Of a stretch of 64,000 bases of DNA, positions 9,104 through 17,617 are shown piece after piece. The DNA lies in the NCBI GenBank assembly GCA_020637895.1, contig JACKJP010000002.1, positions 620,001 to 684,000 of the forward strand, in the 5' to 3' direction. Position numbers and translations under genes: made by a program. Each line of letters begins with the position of its first letter. The first letter of the stretch is position 1. The stretch comes from Rhodobiaceae bacterium (GTDB taxonomy: Bacteria > Pseudomonadota > Alphaproteobacteria > Rhizobiales > Tepidamorphaceae). Below the pieces are notes generated by a model, which was not told the origin of the DNA, did no database searches, and was given only the letters and a program-made list of their open reading frames with translations.

Positions 9104-10108
9104 ATGCGTGCCAGCGAACTCCTGACCGTCACCGATAGCGGGCTCTACTGCCCGCCCGGCGGTTTTTACATCGATCCGGACAGACCGGTGGACCGCGCGC
9201 TTGTCACACATGGTCATGCCGACCATGCGCGATCCGGCCACGCCCATGTCATGGCGACGCAGCAGACGCTCGACATCATGAAAATCCGCTACGGGGCGGG
9301 ATTTGCGGGCGCTGAACAGGCTGCCAGCTACGGAAATGATCTGAATGTCGGCGGTGTACACGTCAAATTCGTGCCCGCCGGACACATTCTCGGCGCGGCG
9401 CAGATCGTGCTCGAGTTTGAGGGCGTCAGGATCGTCGTCTCCGGGGATTACAAGCGCGCCCCTGACCCGACATGCGAGCCCTTCGAACCCGTCCCTTGCG
9501 ACATCTTCATCACCGAAGCGACCTTCGGCCTTCCGGTCTTCAGCCATCCACCGGTCGTGGAGGAAATCGGTAAACTGACGACGTCGGTTACCGACTTTCC
9601 CGAGCGGACACATGTCATAGGCGCCTATTCGCTTGGCAAGGCGCAACGGCTGATCGCACTGCTGCGCGACAATGGCCACGATGCCCCGATCTTCGTGCAC
9701 GGTGCGCTGGAACGGCTCAATGCCTACTACGTGTCCCAGGGCATCGAGCTTGGCGATATCAGGCTCGTCGCCAACTCCAGCGCGGAAGAGATGCGCGGGG
9801 CGGTTGTGATCGCGCCTCCCTCGGCGCTGGGCGACCGATGGATGCGGCGCTTCGACGACCCGCTGCCGGGGTTTGCCTCCGGCTGGATGCAGATTAGGGC
9901 GAGGCGGCGTCAGCGCGGCGTCGAACTGCCGCTGACCCTGTCAGACCATATCGACTGGCCGGACCTGACCGCGACGATCAGCGAAATCGGCCCTGGCGAG
10001 GTCTGGGTGACGCATGGGCGCGAGGAAGCCACCGTGCGCTGGTGCGAACTGAACGGGATCAAGGCGCAACCGCTGTCGCTTCTCGGCTTTGAGGACGAAG
10101 CGGAATGA
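9104..10108 (+). CDS. Ligase-associated DNA damage response exonuclease
   Basis: A 334-residue metallo-beta-lactamase-fold nuclease of the beta-CASP type. The metal motif THGHADHARSGH lies near residues 35-46, and later SGDYKR and TEATFG blocks are present. This is the ligase-associated exonuclease family related to mRNA 3'-end processing factors. The same frame is open far upstream, but that portion is antisense to the helicase; the product matches the family only from the ATG at 9104. Its stop overlaps the ligase start as ATGA, so the pair is coupled. Confidence 0.92.
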   Translation: MRASELLTVTDSGLYCPPGGFYIDPDRPVDRALVTHGHADHARSGHAHVMATQQTLDIMKIRYGAGFAGAEQAASYGNDLNVGGVHVKFVPAGHILGAAQIVLEFEGVRIVVSGDYKRAPDPTCEPFEPVPCDIFITEATFGLPVFSHPPVVEEIGKLTTSVTDFPERTHVIGAYSLGKAQRLIALLRDNGHDAPIFVHGALERLNAYYVSQGIELGDIRLVANSSAEEMRGAVVIAPPSALGDRWMRRFDDPLPGFASGWMQIRARRRQRGVELPLTLSDHIDWPDLTATISEIGPGEVWVTHGREEATVRWCELNGIKAQPLSLLGFEDEAE

Positions 10109-11742
10109 CGCGCCTCGATGCAGACACCGGCGCGATGCCTTCAGGCAGCCTCAAAGCCTTTGCCGAACTCCTCGACCGTCTGGTTCTGACGCCGTCGCGG
10201 AATGGGAAGCTTCGGCTGATCGCGACCTATCTTGCGGATACTCCCGACCCCGATCGCGGGATCGCCCTCGCCATTCTCGCCGGAGAGCTGTCGCTGAAAG
10301 CCGTCAAAGCGAATCTTTTCCGCACACTGGCAGAAGAACACATCGATCCGATACTTTTTCGGCTTTCGTACGATTATGTCGGTGATCTCGCCGAAACCGT
10401 ATCTCTCGTCTGGCCTCAGAAGGCGGATAACGCTGGATCCTTGGGTCTGGCGGACTGTGTGGCCCGGCTGGAAGCGCTGACACGCGCGGAAGCACCGGCT
10501 GTCGTTGCCGATCTACTGGACCGCCTCAACCCGGCGGGACGCTGGGCGCTGATCAAACTTGCGACGGGCGGGCTTCGTATCGGCATTTCTGCAAGGCTGA
10601 CCAAGCAAGCGCTGGCGCTCTATGGCGGAAAGGATGTCGCCGAGATCGAGGAACTTTGGCACGGTCTCAAAATTCCCTACGGCGATTTGTTCGCGTGGCT
10701 CGAAGGCGGCGAGAAGCCGAAGAATACAATTATTGCGGGCTTCTCCCCCGTGATGCTTTCCCATCCGCTTGACGCGGCCTTGCTAAGCAATCTCGACCTT
10801 CGCGACTATCAGGCCGAGTGGAAATGGGACGGCATCCGGGTCCAGGCGGTTGGCCAGCAGGGTGTCGCGCGGCTTTATTCGCGCAGCGGCGAGGACATTT
10901 CAGGCGCATTCCCGGATGTCGTGGAAGCAATCGACTTTGATGCCGTCATTGACGGAGAATTGCTCGCACGCGTCCCGAAGACGGGCAGAACGGGTACATT
11001 TTCCGATCTGCAGCAAAGACTTAACCGCAAGACCGTATCCAGTACTTTGCTGGCTAAATATCCGGTCATGGTCCGCGCCTACGATCTGCTGAGGCTCGAT
11101 GGGGAGGATCTACGCGAAAGACCGCTGTCCGAACGACGAGAGCGACTCGATACCTTTATCGCGAACCTTGATAGCGACCGGTTTGACATTTCGCCCGCAC
11201 TCGAAATCCCAGACGCCGCAGCGCTCTCCGCCCTGCGTGCGAATCCACCCGAACCGCCGATAGAGGGCGTGATGCTGAAACGGCGCGACGCGCCCTATGT
11301 CGCCGGCCGGCCGAAAGGGCAATGGTGGAAGTGGAAGCGCGATCCGTTCAACGTCGATGCGGTGCTGATGTATGCGCAGCGCGGTCACGGAAAGCGGTCG
11401 GGCATCTATTCCGATTTCACCTTCGGCGTCTGGCAGGATGGCGAGACCGGCTTGCAGCTCGTGCCGGTCGGCAAGGCCTATTTCGGTTTCACCGATGCGG
11501 AACTTGCCGAACTGGACCGCTTCGTGCGCAACAATACGGTGGAGCGGTACGGTCCTGTCCGGTCCGTACGCGCCGAGCCGCAGCATGGCCTCGTCCTCGA
11601 AATTGCGTTCGAGGGCCTCAACCGGTCCAAACGGCACCGTTCCGGCGTCGCCATGCGATTTCCGCGGATTTCACGCATCAGGTGGGACAAGAAGCCGATC
11701 GAGGCCGACCGGATCGGGGCGTTGGAGATACTGCTCGACTAG
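10105..11742 (+). CDS. ATP-dependent DNA ligase (PP_1105-type, repair cluster)
   Basis: A 545-residue ATP-dependent DNA ligase. The adenylation motif I is EWKWDGIR with the lysine near residue 240. An N-terminal ligase DNA-binding domain precedes it. Motif IV-like EGVMLKRRDAPY and motif V-like WWKWKRDP follow, and the C-terminal OB-fold ends the protein. The family seals nicks in bacterial repair and is defined by its neighbourhood with PdeM, the Lhr-like helicase and the beta-CASP exonuclease, all of which are here. It is separate from the NAD-dependent replicative ligase, which is not in this window. Confidence 0.93.
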   Translation: MTRLDADTGAMPSGSLKAFAELLDRLVLTPSRNGKLRLIATYLADTPDPDRGIALAILAGELSLKAVKANLFRTLAEEHIDPILFRLSYDYVGDLAETVSLVWPQKADNAGSLGLADCVARLEALTRAEAPAVVADLLDRLNPAGRWALIKLATGGLRIGISARLTKQALALYGGKDVAEIEELWHGLKIPYGDLFAWLEGGEKPKNTIIAGFSPVMLSHPLDAALLSNLDLRDYQAEWKWDGIRVQAVGQQGVARLYSRSGEDISGAFPDVVEAIDFDAVIDGELLARVPKTGRTGTFSDLQQRLNRKTVSSTLLAKYPVMVRAYDLLRLDGEDLRERPLSERRERLDTFIANLDSDRFDISPALEIPDAAALSALRANPPEPPIEGVMLKRRDAPYVAGRPKGQWWKWKRDPFNVDAVLMYAQRGHGKRSGIYSDFTFGVWQDGETGLQLVPVGKAYFGFTDAELAELDRFVRNNTVERYGPVRSVRAEPQHGLVLEIAFEGLNRSKRHRSGVAMRFPRISRIRWDKKPIEADRIGALEILLD

Positions 11743-11843
11743 TCTCCGGCTGCGGATATTGAGTTGAACGCTTGCAGCGACGCGGCGCGATGCTTAGTTC
11801 TTCTGCGGGGTCCGGGATCAGCCGGGCGTAAGAGGACAACATC

Positions 11844-12131
11844 ATGGCGAACGGCAATCTGGAACGCGTGATTGGCGGCACGCCCGGCGCTGTCCTGCTG
11901 CGGCTGGTCGTTCTGTCCATCGTCGTCGGGATCGTCCTGTCGGCGCTGGGACTGGACCCGCGCGATATCTGGCAATCCATCACCCGCCTCTTCGAACGCA
12001 TCTACAATATGGGTTTCGACGCGATCGAATGGGCTTTCCGCTACTTCCTGCTCGGCGCGGTGATCGTCGTTCCGATCTGGATACTGATGCGCGTGTTCAA
12101 GGTTCTGCCGGGTTCGCGAAATCCCGACTGA
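11844..12131 (+). CDS. DUF6460-like small membrane protein
   Basis: A 95-residue protein with two hydrophobic helices (about 15-37 and 62-84) joined by an amphipathic loop containing RDIWQSITRLFERIY. It resembles the rhizobial family DUF6460; function unknown. A ribosome site AGAGG lies 8 bases before the ATG. It follows the ligase gene by about 100 bases and its stop is 9 bases from the convergent flavoprotein stop. There is no reason beyond proximity to link it to DNA repair. Confidence 0.7.
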   Translation: MANGNLERVIGGTPGAVLLRLVVLSIVVGIVLSALGLDPRDIWQSITRLFERIYNMGFDAIEWAFRYFLLGAVIVVPIWILMRVFKVLPGSRNPD

Positions 12132-12140
12132 GGCGGCATT

Positions 12141-13655
12141 TCAGGATAAGTCGCGACTGTTCGCCCCGGCGGCGTGAAGGCCGCCGAGGCGTCCGGACGT
12201 GAATGCCCAGCCGAGATGATGCCCGTGCCCGTCGAGCAGCAGGCCGCCCTGGCCTGCCGAACCGACCGCGTAAAGCCCCGGTACGACCCGCCCATCGTCT
12301 CGAATGACCTGATGGTGGCCGTTCACTGACAGCCCGCCTTCCGTCAGGATGATCCAGCTCCGAACCGGCCCCAAGGCATGAAACGGCCCTTTTTCCAGCG
12401 GACGACGACCGTTGCGGGCGCATTCGTCATTGTATGCGGCAACCTCTTCCTCCAGAGCGCCTTCCGGCACGCCCATGGATCGGGCAACCGCCGCAAGCGT
12501 GTCGCCCCGGTAGTAGATATCCGGCCGCGTGCGCCTGAAATCGGGTACATAGGCATAGGCCACACCCGGCGCCGTGCACACAAAATACGGCCAGGCGGAA
12601 AACTGTCGCGCGACGGCCTCGTCAAACAGGATGAAGCCGGCCTTGTCCGGTTGCCCGCCGAACGCGTGTGTCGGCTTGTCGAGTTCGTCGGCAAAGCGCC
12701 GCCCGTTCCTGTTCACGAGGATCGCGCCCTGTTCGAACATCGTCGGCTCGGGGCTGAGATAGGTCGTTACGAACTGCAGGACGAATGGGCGAAGAAGCCA
12801 TGAAGGCATGGTCTCCAGCGCCGTTTTCATCAGGCCCGTCAGCCAGGGCCAGGGTGGCAGGCGCTGCACCAGCGCGGCTTTGGCCGGCGGCATGAAGCGC
12901 AGGTTCGGCCCGTACATCAATTCGCCGAAATCGATCTTCGCACCCAGTTCCTCCCCCATGCGCTGGCCGTCGCCGGTATTGGTCGTATTGACGCCGTCGA
13001 CATCGCGCATCGGCGGATTGAACCGCCCCTTCCACTCCGGGCTTGAGGAATAATCGCCCGAGGCAAGAATGACGGCGCGCGAGGCCAGGAAACGCGTCTC
13101 GCGGCCATCGACCATGGCTATGACACCGCGGACGCGGTCGCCTTCCAAGATGAGTTGCCGGACCGGCGTATTCACACGGGCATCGACACCCACGCGCTCG
13201 GCCTCTCTTTTCAGGAAATAGATGTAGGCGCGCGAATTCGGCAGGATATTGTGCATGCGTGGCACGCGATGCGGCGGCTCGGGCATCGGACCATAGAAGC
13301 GGACCCCGAGTTTCATCAGCCACTTCACACTGTCACCGACATTGTCGACGAGAACGCGCCGAAGCTCCAGATTGTCGCGCGCGGCGCGTTCAGGTCCGGA
13401 AAATTTCTCGGCAAACTTCCCCATGTCTTCGAAATGCGCATCGGCATTGTCGGCGATTCCCGCCTTCTTCTGATGCGGCGTTCCCGTTGCCGTGATGGAG
13501 CCGATGGAAAGCCCCGTGCTGCCGCGCAACTCGCTGTGCTTTTCAAGAAGAATGACGCTCGCGCCCGCCTTACGGGCAAAGATCGCCGCGGTCAGGCCCG
13601 ATCCGCCGCCGCCGACGACGATTATGTCAGATTCCTGCACCTGCTGCCCCGTCAT
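12141..13655 (-). CDS. FAD-dependent oxidoreductase of the fumarate reductase/KstD family
   Basis: A 504-residue flavoprotein. The Rossmann FAD motif VVGGGGSGL is at residues 13-21, and the C-terminal FAD block GLYAVGSAGQGG-DGHGHH closes the cofactor site. The overall fold is that of the fumarate-reductase flavoprotein / 3-ketosteroid dehydrogenase superfamily (COG1053). The substrate cannot be read from the sequence. Starting at the ATG at 13655 gives the usual N-terminus; an in-frame ATG at 13715 would add 20 basic residues. A 22-codon open frame ends in an ATGA overlap with the 13655 start. The gene is divergent from another disulfide-type flavoprotein. Confidence 0.75.
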   Translation of the reverse strand: MTGQQVQESDIIVVGGGGSGLTAAIFARKAGASVILLEKHSELRGSTGLSIGSITATGTPHQKKAGIADNADAHFEDMGKFAEKFSGPERAARDNLELRRVLVDNVGDSVKWLMKLGVRFYGPMPEPPHRVPRMHNILPNSRAYIYFLKREAERVGVDARVNTPVRQLILEGDRVRGVIAMVDGRETRFLASRAVILASGDYSSSPEWKGRFNPPMRDVDGVNTTNTGDGQRMGEELGAKIDFGELMYGPNLRFMPPAKAALVQRLPPWPWLTGLMKTALETMPSWLLRPFVLQFVTTYLSPEPTMFEQGAILVNRNGRRFADELDKPTHAFGGQPDKAGFILFDEAVARQFSAWPYFVCTAPGVAYAYVPDFRRTRPDIYYRGDTLAAVARSMGVPEGALEEEVAAYNDECARNGRRPLEKGPFHALGPVRSWIILTEGGLSVNGHHQVIRDDGRVVPGLYAVGSAGQGGLLLDGHGHHLGWAFTSGRLGGLHAAGANSRDLS

Positions 13656-13720
13656 CGCGTGGGCCTTACGCCGCAATTCAGGTCGGTGAGCAAGCGACCA
13701 TTTGCCCCGTTGCATTGCAT
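13652..13720 (-). CDS. Possible 22-residue leader ORF
   Basis: An ATG at 13720 is preceded by GGAG with 7 bases spacing, the best ribosome site in the region. It opens a 22-codon frame whose TGA overlaps the downstream flavoprotein ATG as ATGA. That geometry fits a translated leader coupled to the next gene. The peptide (starting MQCNGANGR) matches nothing I recognise. It may be chance in high-GC DNA, and the flavoprotein may instead use the in-frame ATG at 13715. Confidence 0.25.
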   Translation of the reverse strand: MQCNGANGRLLTDLNCGVRPTR

Positions 13721-13905
13721 GACGTTACTCCCTGATACCGGCGGCTGGCGCCGCTCTGTGATTTTGTGAGTATACGGAGCTTTTCCCGTTTGCAAAGCGG
13801 CGGCGCGACGTGGAGCCTTGGAAAACTGTCGACGTGTTGCTGGTCGCGCAGGAACGCTCGCTTGCGACGCCGCGTTTCGGTACCGGAAAAAGGAAGGGGC
13901 CCGCT

Positions 13906-15327
13906 TTGGCTGTTACGAGAACAAGGATCGTGATTGTCGGCGCAGGCACTGCCGGACTGGCAGCGCTGCGGGAAATCAGGGATCAGACTGACGATTTCAT
14001 CCTGATCAATGACGGCCCCTACGGAACGACCTGTGCCCGCGTCGGCTGCATGCCGTCCAAAGCGCTCATTGCCGCGGCAAACGCCTTTCATGCGCGAAGC
14101 CGGCTGGAAACCTTCGGCATCAATGGCGCTGAGAACGTCAAGGCCGACATCCCCAGCGTGATGAAGCGCGTACGCGCATTGCGCGATGATTTCGTTTCCG
14201 GTGTCCTCAGGGCAACGGACGGGCTTGGTGCACGCAATATTGCCGGCCGGGCCAGGCTCGACGGTCCGAACAGGGTGATCGTCGGCAATCAGGTCATCGA
14301 AGCCGACCGGATCATTCTCGCACCGGGCTCCAGTCCCATCGTTCCGGGCCCGTGGAAAAAGCTCGGAGACAGCGTCTTTACGACGGACAGCTTTTTCGAA
14401 CTGGAGGATCTGCCGCGGCGTATCGGCGTCATCGGCCTTGGCGCGATCGGCGCGGAACTTGCGCAGGCGCTCGCGCGCCTTGGTCTTGAAGTCCATGCAT
14501 TCGACGGATCGCGGCGGATCGCAGGGGTGAGCGATGAGAAGGTCGCTGCGATTCTGGAGAATGCATTGCGCGAGGAATATTCGATCCATCTGGAAACGCA
14601 GGTGGAACTCGCAGCTGCGGGAGACGGCGCGGTTGCCATCAGCTGGAATGGCGGCAGCGTTATCGTCGACAAGGTCCTCGCAGCCGTCGGACGCAGCCCG
14701 AATTTCGACGGTCTCGGCCTTGAAACGCTGGGCGTCCCGCTCGACAGCAGGGGAATGCCGAAAGTCGATCCGACAACAATGCGCATCGCAGATACCGATG
14801 TATTTCTGGCCGGTGACGCGAACGGTCACAATCCATTGCTGCATGAAGGTACCGATGAAGGCCACATCGCCGGCATCTGCGCGACCCATTCCGAGCAGGC
14901 AGAGCTAAGGCGGCGCACGCCTCTCGGCATCGTCTTCTGCGACCCGGAAGTCGCCGCTGTCGGCATGCGAGCGGACGCCCTTGAACCTGCGAATACCATC
15001 ATCGGCGAGGTCTCTTTTGCAAATCAGGGTCGCGCGCGCACCATGCAGGTCAACCAAGGCCTGCTGCGCGTCTATGCCAGGCGGAGCGACGGACGGCTGC
15101 TCGGCGCGGAAATGGCCGCCCCGTCGGCTGAACATCTGGCGCATCTGCTGGCACTGGCGATCGACCGGGACCTGAATGTCCACGACCTGCTGCGTATGCC
15201 GTTCTATCACCCAACGCTCGAGGAGGGGCTGCGCACCGCCCTGCGTGCTATTGCCCGGCAGTTGCCGCCCTGCAGCATTTCCGATCTTGCACGGTGCAAG
15301 CCGCTCAATGTCCAGGCACTGGAGTAG
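13906..15327 (+). CDS. Dihydrolipoyl dehydrogenase-like pyridine nucleotide-disulfide oxidoreductase
   Basis: A 473-residue flavoprotein of the class I disulfide reductase family. It has an FAD motif IVGAGTAGL near residue 9-17, redox-active CARVGC at residues 43-48, a second nucleotide-binding motif GLGAIGAEL, and the C-terminal base pair in HPTLEEGL. I place the start at the TTG at 13906 because AGGAAGG at 13891-13897 sits 8 bases upstream; the longer frame back to 13810 has no such support. The family includes lipoamide dehydrogenase and metal or quinone reductases. No 2-oxoacid dehydrogenase subunits lie nearby, so the substrate is open. Confidence 0.8.
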   Translation: MAVTRTRIVIVGAGTAGLAALREIRDQTDDFILINDGPYGTTCARVGCMPSKALIAAANAFHARSRLETFGINGAENVKADIPSVMKRVRALRDDFVSGVLRATDGLGARNIAGRARLDGPNRVIVGNQVIEADRIILAPGSSPIVPGPWKKLGDSVFTTDSFFELEDLPRRIGVIGLGAIGAELAQALARLGLEVHAFDGSRRIAGVSDEKVAAILENALREEYSIHLETQVELAAAGDGAVAISWNGGSVIVDKVLAAVGRSPNFDGLGLETLGVPLDSRGMPKVDPTTMRIADTDVFLAGDANGHNPLLHEGTDEGHIAGICATHSEQAELRRRTPLGIVFCDPEVAAVGMRADALEPANTIIGEVSFANQGRARTMQVNQGLLRVYARRSDGRLLGAEMAAPSAEHLAHLLALAIDRDLNVHDLLRMPFYHPTLEEGLRTALRAIARQLPPCSISDLARCKPLNVQALE

Positions 15328-15390
15328 AGGCGGGATTCACCGCGTCGGAACGGCACCGCAGTCAACCCAACAAGATAGACATCTCTGTCG

Positions 15391-15804
15391 TCAGCCAAAC
15401 CGGTCCAACAGGTCGATCAGAAGCGGCGTGAGCCGCCGTATCTCAGCGCGATGCGTTGCCGACAGCTCCGCGAGAAGTATTTCGGCGCGCTCCGTCAGGA
15501 CCAGTATCGTCCTGCGCCTGTCTTGTTTGGACGTTTCGCGTCTGACCAGGCCAATGGCTTCCAGCCGGCTTACCAACTCTGACGCGCTGTGGGGCTTGAG
15601 GATCAACCGTTCGGCCAGATAGCCGACGCTCGCCTCCTTACCGGCTGCGCCGCGGATGGCGAGAAGAGCCTGATGCTGCTGTGGCGCAAGCCCGACCTCG
15701 ATTGCCTTTGCTTCGCTGAATGCCAGAAAGCCGCGCAATGCCGTCCGGAAGTCGGAAAGCGCGGCATAGTCGCTGTCAGTGAGGGAATTCGATTGCTGGT
15801 TCAC
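15391..15804 (-). CDS. MarR-family transcriptional regulator
   Basis: A 137-residue winged-helix regulator. The recognition region is VGYLAERLILKPHSASELVSRLEAIGLVRR-like (residues about 62-90), followed by the wing with KQDRRRTILVLTERA, which carries the conserved DxRR pattern. MarR proteins bind as dimers to short palindromes and are released by ligands. It is divergent from the ClC channel, with a perfect palindrome at 15826-15842 about 22 bases from its start, so it probably controls both itself and the channel. The ligand is unknown. Confidence 0.88.
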   Translation of the reverse strand: MNQQSNSLTDSDYAALSDFRTALRGFLAFSEAKAIEVGLAPQQHQALLAIRGAAGKEASVGYLAERLILKPHSASELVSRLEAIGLVRRETSKQDRRRTILVLTERAEILLAELSATHRAEIRRLTPLLIDLLDRFG

Positions 15805-15825
15805 TCTTCAATCCGTGGTTGATAA

Positions 15826-15842
15826 ATATCGTATCACGATAT
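15826..15842. promoter_or_regulatory. Palindromic operator between marR and clc
   Basis: Perfect inverted repeat ATATCGT-ATC-ACGATAT in the 79-base divergent region, flanked by AT-rich DNA that could serve as -10 elements. Size and symmetry fit a MarR dimer site. It overlaps where promoters of both genes should lie. Binding is inferred from position. Confidence 0.6.
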
Positions 15843-15883
15843 AATTAAGGCGTTCTCCTCAACAACTTCAGATCGATCCTACC

Positions 15884-17617
15884 TTGCCGAACGAACATCA
15901 CCGATTGGCTGACCACAGTGCCGACAGGCGCATGATCATGCTGGCCGCGATGGCATTGGTGGTCGGCACGGGGGGCGCGTGCGGAGCGTGGATCCTTCTG
16001 AAGCTGATTGCAACGGCAACCAACCTTTTCTGGTTTGGCCGCCTATCTGACGACCCGGCGCCAATCGCTGGTGCCAGCCTCGGGTTGGCCGCGATCATGA
16101 TCCCTGTCATCGGGAGCCTGATCGTTGGGGTGATGGCCCGTTTCGGCTCCGAGAAGATACGCGGGCACGGGATACCCGAAGCGATCGAAGCCATTCTCTA
16201 TGGCGAAAGCCGCCTGTCGCTAAAGGTCGCGTTGCTGAAGCCGATTTCATCCGCCATATCGATCGGCAGCGGCGGGCCCTTTGGCGCGGAAGGCCCGATC
16301 ATAATGACCGGCGGCGCCATAGGCTCCCTGTTCGCGCAATGCTTCCGTCTGAGTGCGGCCGAACGCAAGACGCTGCTGGTGGCGGGTGCAGCAGCAGGGA
16401 TGACCGCCATCTTCAATACCCCGGTTGCCGCCATCATGCTGGCAATCGAAATACTGTTGTTCGAATGGAAGCCGAGAAGCTTTGTGCCCGTTGTTGTTGC
16501 CGCGCTTGTCGCATGGGCATGGCGGCCGCTGATGATCGGAAGCGGGCCGATGTTTTCCTTTGTTGCCGCAACTCCAGAGGGCGTATGGCCGCTCGGCGCC
16601 GGATTGCTGGTGGGCGCGGCCGTCGGAATAGAGGCCTCCCTGCTTTCCATCATCCTGTACAGGATCGAAGATCTGTTTCACCACCTCCCGATCCATTGGA
16701 TGTGGTGGCCGGCAATCGCAGCGGTGGTGGTGGGCGTGGTCGGACTGTTCGATCCGAATGTGCTCGGTGCGGGATATGCCAGCATCCAGACATTGTTGGA
16801 TGGCTCTATCGCGCTGCGCGCGGCGATGATCCTGCTTGCTCTCAAGGCACTGGTCTGGCTGGTGGCCTTGGGCTCGGGAACCTCGGGAGGTGTGCTTGCC
16901 CCCTTGCTCATATTGGGAGGAGCCGCAGGCTACACGATCGGCAATGTGCTTCCGGGCGATCCTGGCTTCTGGGCAATGGTCGGCATGGCCGGAATCATGA
17001 GCGGGGCCATGCGCGCGCCAATGACGGGGGCGCTGTTCGCCGTCGAACTGACCGCCCATTTCGATGCGCTACCGCTCACGGTTGTGGCGGCAGGCGGATC
17101 GTATGCCATCAGCGTGCTGATGATGCCGCGGTCGATCCTGACGGAAAAGATCGCCCGGCGCGGCCGGCATATACGGCAGGAGTACACGGTCGACCCACTC
17201 GATCTGATCCAGGCCCGCCAGATCATGACGCGTGATCCGGATGTCTTGCCGGGAACCATGCAGGTGGCCGATGCGCTGACGTTCTTTCGGCAGAAGGCAA
17301 CCCACCGGAGCTATCCGCTGGTCAACGCGGAAGGTCAGTTGCTGGGAGTCGTCTCTCGCAATGACGCCTTGCGCTGGCAGGACGAAGAGATACCCCCGGA
17401 TTCGACGCTGGCCGATATTCTCTCGGATGCCTCGCAGCCTGCAGCCTATCCGGAAAGTCTCAGCGGCGAGATCGCGGATATGATCATCACTACAGGCAAC
17501 GGACGCATACCAATCGTTGATCGGGCGACAAGGCGGGTAGTCGGCATGCTCTCGCGCCAGGACCTTCTGAAAACCCGCAGCGTATATCGTCTGGCGGAAA
17601 CCAGGCGAGAAAGGTGA
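15884..17617 (+). CDS. ClC-family chloride channel/antiporter with CBS pair
   Basis: A 577-residue polytopic protein. The ClC filter motif GSGGPFGAEGP ends near residue 138, with the gating glutamate at about residue 136. The GSGTSGG and GMAGIMSGAMRAPMTG blocks near the end of the membrane domain are also typical. A cytoplasmic CBS tandem follows from about 445 to 570. The family moves chloride, or exchanges chloride or fluoride for protons; this sequence does not say which. The start is uncertain: TTG at 15884 is the earliest, ATG at 15932 is an alternative, and neither has a strong ribosome site. A MarR gene and palindrome precede it. Confidence 0.88.
   Translation: MPNEHHRLADHSADRRMIMLAAMALVVGTGGACGAWILLKLIATATNLFWFGRLSDDPAPIAGASLGLAAIMIPVIGSLIVGVMARFGSEKIRGHGIPEAIEAILYGESRLSLKVALLKPISSAISIGSGGPFGAEGPIIMTGGAIGSLFAQCFRLSAAERKTLLVAGAAAGMTAIFNTPVAAIMLAIEILLFEWKPRSFVPVVVAALVAWAWRPLMIGSGPMFSFVAATPEGVWPLGAGLLVGAAVGIEASLLSIILYRIEDLFHHLPIHWMWWPAIAAVVVGVVGLFDPNVLGAGYASIQTLLDGSIALRAAMILLALKALVWLVALGSGTSGGVLAPLLILGGAAGYTIGNVLPGDPGFWAMVGMAGIMSGAMRAPMTGALFAVELTAHFDALPLTVVAAGGSYAISVLMMPRSILTEKIARRGRHIRQEYTVDPLDLIQARQIMTRDPDVLPGTMQVADALTFFRQKATHRSYPLVNAEGQLLGVVSRNDALRWQDEEIPPDSTLADILSDASQPAAYPESLSGEIADMIITTGNGRIPIVDRATRRVVGMLSRQDLLKTRSVYRLAETRRER

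Noticed and set aside
13678..14889. 403-codon open frame antisense to the disulfide reductase
   Set aside because: Shadow frame; the plus-strand gene has both redox cysteines and cofactor motifs.
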